NCBI GenBank assembly: GCA_037043235.1 | Contig: JAWRVZ010000016.1 | Coordinates: 5,563,001 to 5,627,000, forward strand | Direction of reading: 5' to 3' | DNA: 64,000 bases | Source: Rhodeus uyekii | Lineage: Eukaryota; Chordata; Actinopteri; Cypriniformes; Acheilognathidae | Shown: in pieces, positions 44,616 to 54,411 of the stretch | Layout: every line of letters begins with the position of its first letter | Numbering within the stretch: the first letter of the stretch is position 1 | Position numbers and translations under genes: made by a program | The notes under the pieces: generated by a model | The model's input: only the letters and a program-made list of their open reading frames with translations | The model's database searches: none | What the model was told of the DNA's origin: nothing

Positions 44616-46443
44616 GTTAGCAACATACTAATTCGTGTTAAATCTAGTTAGCAACATATTAATTCGTGTTAAATCTAGTTAGCAACATACTAATTCGTGT
44701 TAAATCTAGGTAGCAACATACTAATTTGTGTTAAATCTAGGTAGCAACATACTAATTTGTGTTAAATCTAGTTAGCAACATACTAATTTGTGTTAAATCT
44801 AGTTAGCAACATACTAATTTGTGTTAAATCTAGTTAGCAACATACTAATTCGTGTTAAATCTAGTTAGCAACATACTAATTCGTGTTAAATCTAGTTAGC
44901 AACATACTATTTCGTGTTAAATCTAGATAGCAACATACTAATTCGTGTTAAATCTAGTTAGCAACATACTAATTTGTGTTAAATCTAGTTAGCAACATAC
45001 TAATTTGTGTTAAATCTAGTTAGCAACATACTAATTCGTGTTAAATCTAGTTAGCAACATACTAATTCGTGTTAAATCTAGTTAGCAACATACTATTTCG
45101 TGTTAAATCTAGTTAGCAACATACTAATTTGTGTTAAATCTAGTTAGCAACATACTAATTTGTGTTAAATCTAGTTAGCAACATATTAATTCGTGTTAAA
45201 TATAGTTAGCAACATACTAATTCGTGTTAAATATAGTTAGCAACATACTAATTTGTGTTAAATCTAGTTAGCAACATACTAATTCATACTAAATCTAGTT
45301 AGTAAAAGACTAATTCATGCTAAATCTAGTTAGCAACATATTAATTTGTGTTAAATCTAGTTAGCAACATACTATTTCATGTTAAATCTAGTTAGCAACA
45401 TACTAATTCATACTAAATCTAGTTAGCAACAGACTAATTCATTCTAAATCTAGTTAGCAACATATTAATTCGTGTTAAATCTAGTTAGCAACATACTATT
45501 TCATGTTAAATCTAGTTAGCAACATACTAATTCATGCTAAATCTAGTTAGCAGCATACAAATTCATACTAAATCTAGTTAGCAACAGACTAATTCATGCT
45601 AAATCTAGTTAACAACATATTAATTCGTGTTAAATCTAGTTAGCAACATACTATTTCATGTTAAATCTAGTTAGCAACATACTAATTCATGTTAAATCTA
45701 GTTAGCAACATATTAATTCATGCTAAATCTAGTTAGCAACAGACTAATTCATGCTAAATCTAGTTAGCAACATATCAATTCGTGTTAAATCTAGTTAGCA
45801 ACATATTAATTTGTGTTAAATCTAGTTAGCAACATACTAATTTGTGTTAAATCTAGATAGCAACATACTAATTTGTGTTAAATCTAGTTAGCAACAAACT
45901 AATTTGTGTTAAATCTAGTTAGCAACAAACTAATCTGTGTTAAATCTAGTTAGCAACATACTAATTCGTGTTAAATCTAGTTAGCAGCATACAAATTCAT
46001 ACTAAATCTAGTTAGCAACAGACTAATTCATGCTAAATCTAGTTAGCAACATATCAATTCGTGTTAAATCTAGTTAGCAACATATTAATTTGTGTTAAAT
46101 CTAGTTAGCAACATACTAATTTGTGTTAAATCTAGATAGCAACATACTAATTTGTGTTAAATCTAGGTAGCAACATACTAATTTGTGTTAAATCTAGTTA
46201 GCAACAAACTAATTTGTGTTAAATCTAGTTAGCAACAAACTAATCTGTGTTAAATCTAGTTAGCAACATACTAATTCGTGTTAAATCTAGTTAGCAATAT
46301 ACTAATTCATGTTAAATCTAGTTAGCAACATATTAATTTGTGTTAAATCTAGTTAGCAACAGACTAATTCATGCTAAATCTAGTTAGCAACATACTAATT
46401 TGTGTTAAATCTAGTTAGCAACATACTAATTCATGCTAAATCT
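44616..46443. repeat. 31-bp satellite array, right block (about 59 units)
   Basis: Direct continuation of the left block with the same unit and variants. A higher-order repeat is visible where the AGCAGCATACAAA, CATATCAATTCG and CAAACTAATCTG variants recur in the same order (about 45550-45960 and 45985-46260). Confidence 0.97.
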
Positions 46444-46555
46444 TGCTTGCACCATGTTAATTAATGCTAAATCTTGATAGCGACATGTTCGTTAATGCTA
46501 AGTCATGCTAGCGACATGCTAGTCAATGTTAAATCTTGCTAGTGGCATGCTACGT
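46444..46555. repeat. Degenerate right edge of the satellite
   Basis: Three or four diverged units with GCTAAATCTTGATAGCGACA and CTAGCGACATGCTAGTCAAT. Loss of identity at an array edge is expected where unequal exchange is less frequent. Confidence 0.75.
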
Positions 46556-47475
46556 GAAACGTTCTTGAGCTTTATTTCAGGCATTTAACTAAAAGCACAT
46601 TAACAAAAAACATTGACAAATCCAGAAGTGTTAAATGTTAAGTCTTAAATGTTATGTTTCTGGGTTTTGGCCTGCAAAAATACATCATTCCTGCAGCACT
46701 TAATGCTTAAAACAAACTAAGTTTGAAGAAAATGTAGTGTTTTCTGTAGTGCCATTTTTACATTAGTCTTCTACTAAGGGTTACTAAGTGTTTTTCACAC
46801 ATTGCTGGTTTTGTCACCGCTTGTCTAAAGACTTAATAACCTGGTATTATTAGTGATTCTGCCCCATTTTTGTAAGTTATTTTGCTGTGGGAGTGTTTTT
46901 GGCTGCTATTCCTGGGTATTTCATGATGTGGCTTTATAAAAGTAGGGTGGCTCACTGTGAAGCAAAGACGAGTGTTCAGAATAATGCAGGTTAACAATTG
47001 AATAGTGGCGAGCTGCCAAGAAAAAGATCCTGTTCACATTTCAAGAGTAAAATGGGCTCTGTATTTTCAATTATGTATGAATAACCAGGCCTCCTTGTGT
47101 AGTTCCTTTCTGACAATAAACTTGCCTTTATAGTATTTTGATTGCAGGTGTGTTAGCCAAGCTAAACAAGACAGAACCTGTTAACAGACTTGACGAAAAG
47201 ATATTAAGCCTTTTTCGTGACAGTTGACATCCAAACTAAAGCAATCGCGATGGAAGTCACATTTTGTGAAGTCTTTCTTTTGCTGAGTGTTGAGAGGAGT
47301 GTACATTAGATCACCATTGTACTGTAGGTTGACGACACACGGACTGTTTCTGAAAACCGTCAGGTATAAATTTTACTCCATTTCCTCCTAAGTCGTGTTT
47401 ACTCTGTATATGAAGTATGGTGTGAAAGAGTGCAGTAAGCCCATGAATAGTAAATAAGAACAACATCACTCACAC
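46556..47475. other. No feature recognised
   Basis: AT-rich intronic sequence between the satellite and the next MITE. Confidence 0.4.
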
Positions 47476-47539
47476 TTAACTCTTTCCCCGCCAGATTTTT
47501 AAAAATAAATATACTTAATAACATTCCTGTAGCTCAAAC

Positions 47540-48303
47540 TGTCAGGGTTCTGCTACATTCGTTCTAGTAGTCATTTCTTGGTTTTGTGGCAGAGCTCTGA
47601 CACTACCGTTATGTCTCGTGTTTGGTGTGTGTGCGCACGGCGTCGAGGATTCGAGCCGCGCGCGCGCTTGTCTGTGACGTCTTTCGTACGAGTTATGATG
47701 TCCGGTCCCGATACTTGGGTCTGGTTCAGTTTCGGTTTTGGATCGGGATTCGGGCATTCATAACTCGTGTGTGTTAGTCCTTGTCGTGAGCTCGTGAGAA
47801 CTCGTTCTTGCGAGCTCTACGTTATGTGAGTGGGCGCGGTTTCAAGCCTTGCGCGAGCCGCGCCTCCTCTCGTCCGTGTGTTTATGTTTTTATGTTATGT
47901 TTCCTGTCACGCGCAGTTCGGTTGTCGCCAGCTGCGCGTCGTCTTTGTCTCGTCAATGTGTAACCCTCCCACCTTGTTTCCCTGTTTTAGTTTGATTTGT
48001 TCCCAGCTGTGTCTCATTCAATTACCATCCCTCATGTGTGTATTTAATCCATCCGTGTCTGTTGTCTTGTGCTGGTTTCTCGTCGTTTCAAGGTAGTGTT
48101 CATGCTGTCCTGTTTCTAGTCCTGAGTCAAGTCTGTCAAGTTTGAAGTCTGAAGTCTAGTCCTAGTTTGAGTCTGTCCTCTAGTCTTGTTTTTTCCCCAC
48201 GGGGTTGGTTATGTTCAGTTTTTATTTACGTTTTTGTTATGAATAAATCCCCAGTCTCATTGCATCATTGAGTCCTCATTCATCCCTTCCCACACACCTG
48301 ACA
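47540..48303 (+). repeat. 5' LTR
   Basis: 764 bp. It includes GTGTGCGCACGGCGTCGAG, a run of CG-rich palindromic sequence (GCGCGCGCGC) and a polyadenylation signal AATAAA near 48242. It contains the in-frame non-ATG upstream extension of the internal ORF at its 3' end. Confidence 0.9.
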
Positions 48304-48336
48304 GAAGAAACCAGCCTAAGAGGACTCAGCAGAGAA

Positions 48337-49914
48337 ATGGGAAGCTTCCTATTTCCATCTCCCAGCCCCTCCGCTCAGCAGCTGGTGAACCAGCGCAGCA
48401 GGCTCCTTTCTCTTCAGCAAGAGGGATCCAGTGTGAAGGAGTTTGCTTGCCAGTGCCTCTTTGAAGCGGAGGGGCTTAACATCAGCGACGCCGGGCTCAA
48501 GGACATCTTCAACAATGGCCTTAATGAACCCATCTGTGCCTGGGAGATGGGGATGCTGGGGATCCTGTCATTCTGGCAGTTTGTGGGGTATGTCTACAAT
48601 CGTGGAGAGGAGGGTGGCCTTCCTCCTCTTGGCCCTCCCCCTGTTTTTCCCACTTACTGCCATGTCCCCAGTCCTCCGATGACCCCGTTTGGAAGAGGAA
48701 GGAGGAAGAACGGGTCTGCCTCGCCCACCATCGACCCAGAGGTGGCTCAAGATGCTGCAGCACCATCACAAGCAGTAAGTCCCAAGCCACGTAAAAGGAA
48801 GAGGAGGAAGAAGGCTTTCCCCGCCTCACTTGGCCTGGAGGCTATCTCTGACCCTGCCACCCGCCTGGAACTTGAGGTCTTGGAAGAGGCTGTAGCGCCC
48901 CCAGAGACTCCAGAAGAGGCTGTAGCGCCCCCAGAGACTCCAGAAGAGGCTGTAGCGCCCCCAGAGACTCCAGAAGAGGCTGTAGCGCCCCCAGAGACTC
49001 CAGAAGAGGCTGTAGCGCCCCCAGAGACTTTCAATGAGGCTGCAGCACCCCTAGACAGCCCTGCCATTGCCAAGAAGGCAGTGGACTTGTTTTTTATTAT
49101 TGCGGTTGTTCATGCCTGGAGGAAGCACAGAGCTGCTGACACTGATATGGCCAAGGAGGCCATCCCTGAGCAGCCCGTCGCTGCCCCAGAGCAGCTCCCT
49201 GCTGACCAAGAGACCATTCCAGTAGTACCTGTCAGCCCAGCCATGGCCAAGAGGGCTGTGGATCTGTTTTTTATTTTGGCTGCCCTGCTTGCCTGGAAGA
49301 TGCACCGGGCTGCCTTCCTCGAGCACCCGCCAGCCAAGCCCTCACAGCTCGACCCGCTGGCCAACCCAGAGCCTCCTGTCCTGCCGGGCCCGCCGGCTGA
49401 CCCAGAGCCTCGGCTGCCTGACTCGCCAGTCTGCCCAGACCCGCCTGTTCGTCCAGACCTCCCAGACCCGCCTGTTCGTCCAGACCTCCCAGACCCGCCA
49501 GAACGCCTAGACCTGCCAGACCTCCTCCCAGAGTCTCAGATGGTCCTGCCTGACCCGACCAAGGTGTCGGTTTCTCCAGCACTGCCCTGGTCGTCTGCCA
49601 GGACTCCATACCCGTCAGAGCCTGCCTGGTCTGTGCCTCCAGCACCACCCTGGCTGTCTGCCAGGACTCCAGAACCACCGGAGCCAGCCTGGTTCTCCCC
49701 TCCGGCACCACCCTGGCCGTCTGCCAGGACCCTTGAACCCCTGGAGCCTCCCTGGCTCGTTCCCCCTGCTCCAACCTGGCCATCTGCTAAAGACCCGGTA
49801 CTGTCTGAGCCTCCATGGCTCATCCCTCCAGTTCTCCCTCCCTGGACTGTGTTATTCATGGTGGACTATTTTTTGAGTAATTTTTTTCATGGGATTGATG
49901 ACTGTTTAGGTTGA
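48337..49914 (+). CDS. Gag-like/proline-rich protein of the LTR element
   Basis: 525 codons from the first ATG. The N-terminal part (residues about 1-95: RSRLLSLQQEGSSVKEFA, then CLFEAEGL, then LKDIFNNGLNEPI) resembles the C-terminal capsid region of Ty3/gypsy Gag, where a segment like SVxEYA is followed by FxxGL. A basic stretch (KPRKRKRRKKAF) follows, then five near-perfect EEAVAPPETP repeats (50-60 residues). Two similar hydrophobic segments come next, AVDLFFIIAVVHAWRKHRAA and AVDLFFILAALLAWKMHRAA, separated by about 55 residues. The rest is a long proline-rich tail with PAPPW..AR repeats. No protease or polymerase motif. Function unknown beyond a Gag-derived origin. Confidence 0.7.
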   Translation: MGSFLFPSPSPSAQQLVNQRSRLLSLQQEGSSVKEFACQCLFEAEGLNISDAGLKDIFNNGLNEPICAWEMGMLGILSFWQFVGYVYNRGEEGGLPPLGPPPVFPTYCHVPSPPMTPFGRGRRKNGSASPTIDPEVAQDAAAPSQAVSPKPRKRKRRKKAFPASLGLEAISDPATRLELEVLEEAVAPPETPEEAVAPPETPEEAVAPPETPEEAVAPPETPEEAVAPPETFNEAAAPLDSPAIAKKAVDLFFIIAVVHAWRKHRAADTDMAKEAIPEQPVAAPEQLPADQETIPVVPVSPAMAKRAVDLFFILAALLAWKMHRAAFLEHPPAKPSQLDPLANPEPPVLPGPPADPEPRLPDSPVCPDPPVRPDLPDPPVRPDLPDPPERLDLPDLLPESQMVLPDPTKVSVSPALPWSSARTPYPSEPAWSVPPAPPWLSARTPEPPEPAWFSPPAPPWPSARTLEPLEPPWLVPPAPTWPSAKDPVLSEPPWLIPPVLPPWTVLFMVDYFLSNFFHGIDDCLG

Positions 49915-50254
49915 TCACGTTTTCATGACGTATTGGACTGTTTTCTGAGTTAGGATTTCATGATGCTTGGGGCCTGCTTTTGAGTTATATTTTTCATGAC
50001 ATTGAGGACTTTTTAATTAGTACCTTTTCGAGGACTTTTTGAGTTATTTTCATGATGTTGATTTGAGTACTGTGTATTTTGCCTGCTTGTCTTAGCCTGT
50101 CTTGTCTTCCCTCTCTCCCCTTGTCTTGGTGTTCTTTATTTTCATTTTTATTTTTTCCCCTTGTCATGTTCGTACTTTCTGTTGTCATGTCTCTGTCTTG
50201 TTCCTGGTGTTCCTCGTAGGGACGCCAGGTGGCGTCCCTTTAGAGGGGGGGTAG

Positions 50255-51010
50255 TGTCAGGGTTCTGCTACATTCGTTCTAGTAGTCATTTCTTGGTTTT
50301 GTGGCAGAGCTCTGACACTACCGTTATGTCTCGTGTTTGGTGTGTGTGCGCACGGCGTCGAGGATTCGAGCCGCGCGCGCGCTTGTCTGTGACGTCTTTC
50401 GTACGAGTTATGATGTCCGGTCCCGATACTTGGGTCTGGTTCAGTTTCGGTTTTGGATCGGGATTCGGGCATTCATAACTCGTGTGTGTTAGTCCTTGTC
50501 GTGAGCTCGTGAGAACTCGTTCTTGCGAGCTCTACGTTATGTGAGTGGGCGCGGTTTCAAGCCTTGCGCGAGCCGCGCCTCCTCTCGTCCGTGTTTTTAT
50601 GTTATGTTTCCTGTCACGCGCAGTTCGGTTGTCGCCAGCTGCGCGTCGTCTTTGTCTCGTCAATGTGTAACCCTCCCACCTTGTTTCCCTGTTTTAGTTT
50701 GATTTGTTCCCAGCTGTGTCTCATTCAATTACCATCCCTCATGTGTGTATTTAATCCATCCGTGTCTGTTGTCTTGTGCTGGTTTCTCGTCGTTTCAAGG
50801 TAGTGTTCATGCTGTCCTGTTTCTAGTCCTGAGTCAAGTCTGTCAAGTTTGAAGTCTGAAGTCTAGTCCTAGTTTGAGTCTGTCCTCTAGTCTTGTTTTT
50901 TCCCCACGGGGTTGGTTATGTTCAGTTTTTATTTACGTTTTTGTTATGAATAAATCCCCAGTCTCATTGCATCATTGAGTCCTCATTCATCCCTTCCCAC
51001 ACACCTGACA
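50255..51010 (+). repeat. 3' LTR
   Basis: 756 bp, nearly identical to the 5' LTR except for loss of 8 bp in the TTTATGTTTTTATG region. Followed by the CAAAC duplication. Confidence 0.9.
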
Positions 51011-51245
51011 CAAACAGTAGAATGTGGCGCTTGCAACACCAAGGTCATGGTTTCGACTTCCAGGGAATGTCAATGTGAGAATAATGTCAATGTGTATCTT
51101 GAATGCAATGTAAGTAGTTTTTGAAAGAGTCTGCCAAAACATGTAAAAATGTAAAAAAAACACATTTTTTATCATTTTCACAACATATTCATGGCTCACA
51201 GAATATTTGATTGTATGGATATCTTGAATATCTTGGTTTTAAGTA

Positions 51246-51977
51246 CAGTAATACCTCGGTTTACGAGTGACTTTGTATACGAACAAATCGGTGTACGAGC
51301 ATTGTATCGGTGTGCGAGAAAAACTTTCCCTCACCCACGCGCAATTTTGTGTGGAAATGTGCTAACGCTCAGCATCTTCGCACGCATTTTTTCTGGAAAT
51401 ATCCTAACGACAGCCTCTCATAAAACAGTCACGCAGTTCTAACCCCTTTATCACACCTTCACTCCTTCATTCTCTCAGTGTCTCTCGGTTTGGTTCATCA
51501 TTCACCACAGTGATACTTTTATAAGTGATTTTACAGCGGTTTTACCTCGTGTTGTTAACATTAATTGTGATCGCTATTGTTCACGTAGTGAAATATATAC
51601 GTACAGCATATAGAAAGAAGGGAAGAAATTCTCCCTGTAAGCAGTAAAACCCTCCTCTCGTCTCCTTCACGCCAGCAGAGACGCGACTCAAAGATAAAGT
51701 GCGTTACAGTAAATTGTCAAGTATTTTTAGAGTTTAATTGTCAATTATTAATTAGCATTATTAATTTATGAGATTTTAATGGTTATAATTTTACCTGTAA
51801 TTAATAGGGTAAAACCCCAAAATATTTAAAATGGGCATTTATGGTCACGTAGAACGAATTGTGTGATTTTTTTTTTTTTTTTTTATTGCATTCTTATGGG
51901 GAAAATTGTTTAGTGTACGAGAATTTTGAGTTACGAGCTCTTGGAACGAATTAAACTCATAAACCGAGGTATTACTG
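51246..51977. mobile_element. Tc1/mariner-type MITE, copy B
   Basis: Perfect termini CAGTAATACCTCGGTTTACG and CATAAACCGAGGTATTACTG flanked by TA (51244-51245 and 51978-51979). At 732 bp it is the best-preserved copy of the family at 740 and 61649. Its interior (TTGTGATCGCTATTGTTCAC, TGGGCATTTATGGTC) is shared with both. No transposase. Confidence 0.88.
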
Positions 51978-52544
51978 TACATCAAAAGAAAGAGTAGCTC
52001 CTCTGCTTTTAAACAAGAAAAAAATGATCTTCTTTTATTCTTCTAATTTGATTCTATCTTCATTTTTTTTTAAACACTTGAATGTGGGTAAATTTCTTTT
52101 TCTTTTTTTAAAGCAACATTTTGGCCAAAAATCTGAGAAAATCAAATTTTTGTCAAAGACTACATCCAGATCTGATCGGAGTAGATGGAGCCCATCAATA
52201 CCATTTAATGCCAATTAATCTTGGTGATCACATTATGATTGCATATGAGATGGCTTGTTTCTGCGTGTTGTTCTAATCAGGAGATTCAGTATAGCAGATA
52301 ACAGTCAAAAACATGGAGAAGCGTTTTCTCACAAATAACAGAAATTTCGTCAATGGCAGAGAGTTAAGACTTAAGCGGTTTCAAAATCATCGTGCTGTCT
52401 GTTCTCTACATAGGCAGCTGCTTTCTAAGGCAGCATTTCAATCTCAACTCAAATGGAGCTCTGTAACTGGATGATTTCATCTTTAAAGCTAGCAATGGCA
52501 CACAAACTCTCCTCCTATGAAGCATACAGTAGATACGAGTCAAA

Positions 52545-52700
52545 ATGAGTCATTTCTCCCAGAAATGAATGTACTCCCCCCCCCCCCCCCCCCCCCCATG
52601 TGGTTCCAAACCTGTAAGACTATCGTTCATCTTCAGAACACAAATGAAGATGTTTTTGCTTAAATCTGAAAGCTTTCTGTTCCTCCATTGACAGCTACGC
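52545..52700. repeat. Relic of a cyprinid-type MITE with a poly(C) tract
   Basis: CCAGAAATGAATGTACT, then a run of 22 C (52576-52597), then GTGGTTCCAAACCTGTAAGA and CAGAACACAAATGAAGAT match the 8641-type repeat. The C run replaces the usual CACCC block and is probably a slippage expansion. Confidence 0.55.
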
Positions 52701-53815
52701 AACTACCACTTTGATGCTTCAAAAAGTTCATAAAGAGATCGTAAAACAAGTTTATCGGAATTGAGAAGTTTAGTGCTTATTTTCTGAAGAAATATAATCA
52801 CTTTATATGATGAACAGATTGAATTTAGTCTTTGATTCACATATTTGATTCATCAACTCGCACATCAGTTCTGGTAAACGGAAGATCAGTGCGGAAACCA
52901 TCATGTTAAGAACCAACGGGGATCTTGTGTTTCCAACGCTAAGAGAGTTGTAGACATCAAAACAGCTCAGAAGGATGGTTCATGCGTCAGAGCAAAGCAA
53001 TCCATCTATATCATTTCAGTGATAGGTGTAGAGGCTCCTGAGGACACTGATAAAATCTCCCTAGAGATAAGCTTGGGATGGGTCCAGATGCAGATTAACT
53101 CCCTGACTGGTCCAGGGACAGAGTTTTATGTATTTAATTTCTCTCATCAGATTGATTCTGAAAAGAAATCCCTGAATTTTTTTCATTTAATAAAGAAGTT
53201 TTCTCCTTTGCCTAATCTAACCGTATGCTCATAACTCTTCCGTTTAGAGGATTCATAATGGTTAGAGGGTCAAGAGGTCATGTATGCGAGAGAGGCTGTT
53301 TTCATAGTGAATAGCCAAAGCTATGAGAGGAATTTGAGGCAGGCGATGTGTGTATTCCACACACTCTCACAGTGCCAGCTGAACGCTGAGCTGCGTTAGG
53401 ACTTTAAAGCCAGTTTACTCATGCAGTCAGGTCCAAAAGTCTGACACTATATTGATAATACTTCTGTTTTGAATTTTTATAATGCAATATTTATTCTTTT
53501 CTATTCTCAAGCTGCGTGAATCCACAAATGTGTTGTCCTGTATGGACTGAGATTGGCACACAAGCTCAATATCATTAGATTTATTCATCTATAGCGCTGC
53601 ATTTTAAATCATAACTTTTTCTTTATTTTAAAATATAGACATTTCTACAACTTTTCCTGAATCCCAGATGTGATTCTTAGACTTTTGGTTGAATTAAATC
53701 TTTATGAAATCTAGCCATGGCCCTTGTTAGCTTTCCCCTAAACTTGTCTTTTAGACAATACATTTTGAATATAAACTTTCATGAAAGGCTTGCAGAATTT
53801 TCACGGTGCAAATTA
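52700..53815. other. No feature recognised
   Basis: Intronic sequence with short frames only; no supported exon or element. Confidence 0.4.
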
Positions 53816-54411
53816 CCGTATTTTTCCCGCATATAACCCGCAGACGCAGATAATCCGCACCCCCATATAGGTTTTTAGGGTTTTGTGTAAAAAAATAGGT
53901 GGTATAACCCACACCTTTATATAACCCGCACCCATAGATTGATGAACTTTTCACATTTCGAAGTTCACATTTCGAATGTTGGTCGCATGACGTCAATTCT
54001 CCATAACTGTTCAGGCTCGGTACACAGTGCTTGTGCACGAAATTCACACAATAAGAAAACAAACACAAGTCAGAATCAGAACAAAAAGAAAAAGCAGTGT
54101 CTCTCGCTGAGCAGCAGCACGTCCCTTAAGAAGCGATTCTACAGGTGTTGATTATCGGATGAGTCTTCTTCAATGATTGACAGGTCAGACAGCCTATCAG
54201 CGCCAGCTGTCAGAGTGATAGTACAAGCACCAGAGACAACCCTTGCAAGAAAGAAAAACAGAATGTACGTCCTAAGGGACGTAACACATATATTGAAATA
54301 TTATTACATGTAAAAAATGTGTGTTATAGCCCGCACCTTTATATAACCCGCACCCCCTGCAGGGTTTGTAAAATCTGGTATAACCTGCGGGTTATATGTG
54401 GGAAAATACGG
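53816..54411. mobile_element. MITE of the CCGTATTTTCCCGC family, copy 2
   Basis: The left end CCGTATTTTTCCCGCATATA follows TA. The right end is TTATATGTGGGAAAATACGG. ATAACCCGCACC subterminal repeats lie on both sides. The interior shares long blocks with copy 1 (7581), including GTCAGACAGCCTATCAGCGC. The right target TA is changed to TG. No transposase. Confidence 0.82.

Larger units (their letters stand above)
47540..51010 (+). mobile_element. Young non-autonomous LTR retrotransposon
   Basis: A 3.47-kb element with LTRs at 47540-48303 and 50255-51010, both starting TGTCAGGG and ending CCTGACA. Target duplication CAAAC is at 47535-47539 and 51011-51015. The LTRs differ mainly by an 8-bp deletion in the right copy near 50598, so insertion is recent. 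A purine-rich tract (TAGAGGGGGGGTAG) precedes the 3' LTR. The interior has one long ORF and no protease, RT, RNase H or integrase. I could not identify a primer binding site after 48303. It must rely on enzymes from another element, likely of the Ty3/gypsy type (inference). Confidence 0.88.
47525..51160 (+). mobile_element. tRNA-derived SINE interrupted by the LTR element
   Basis: The head CCTGTAGCTCAAAC lies left of the LTR element. The rest (CAAACAGTAGAATGTGGCGC, CACCAAGGTCATGG, then CTTGAATGCAATGTAAGTAG) continues at 51011. The shared CAAAC is the target duplication. Same SINE family as 10262, 32103 and 61388. Confidence 0.75.
47476..52367. mobile_element. TTAA-flanked MITE, split by a SINE plus LTR element and a mariner MITE
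   Basis: The left end TTAACTCTTTCCCCGCCAG and the right end TGGCAGAGAGTTAA are inverted. The internal blocks TTCATGGC, AGAATATTTGATTGTATGG and ATCAAAAGAAAGAG align with the fragment at 36232. TTAA at both outer edges suggests a piggyBac-like target (inference). Removing 47525-51160 and 51246-51977 restores colinearity with the other copy. Confidence 0.65.

Noticed and set aside
36403..46443. CRISPR-like array
   Set aside because: Regular 31-bp periodicity, but there are no unique spacers; every base belongs to the repeated unit, and the genome is vertebrate.
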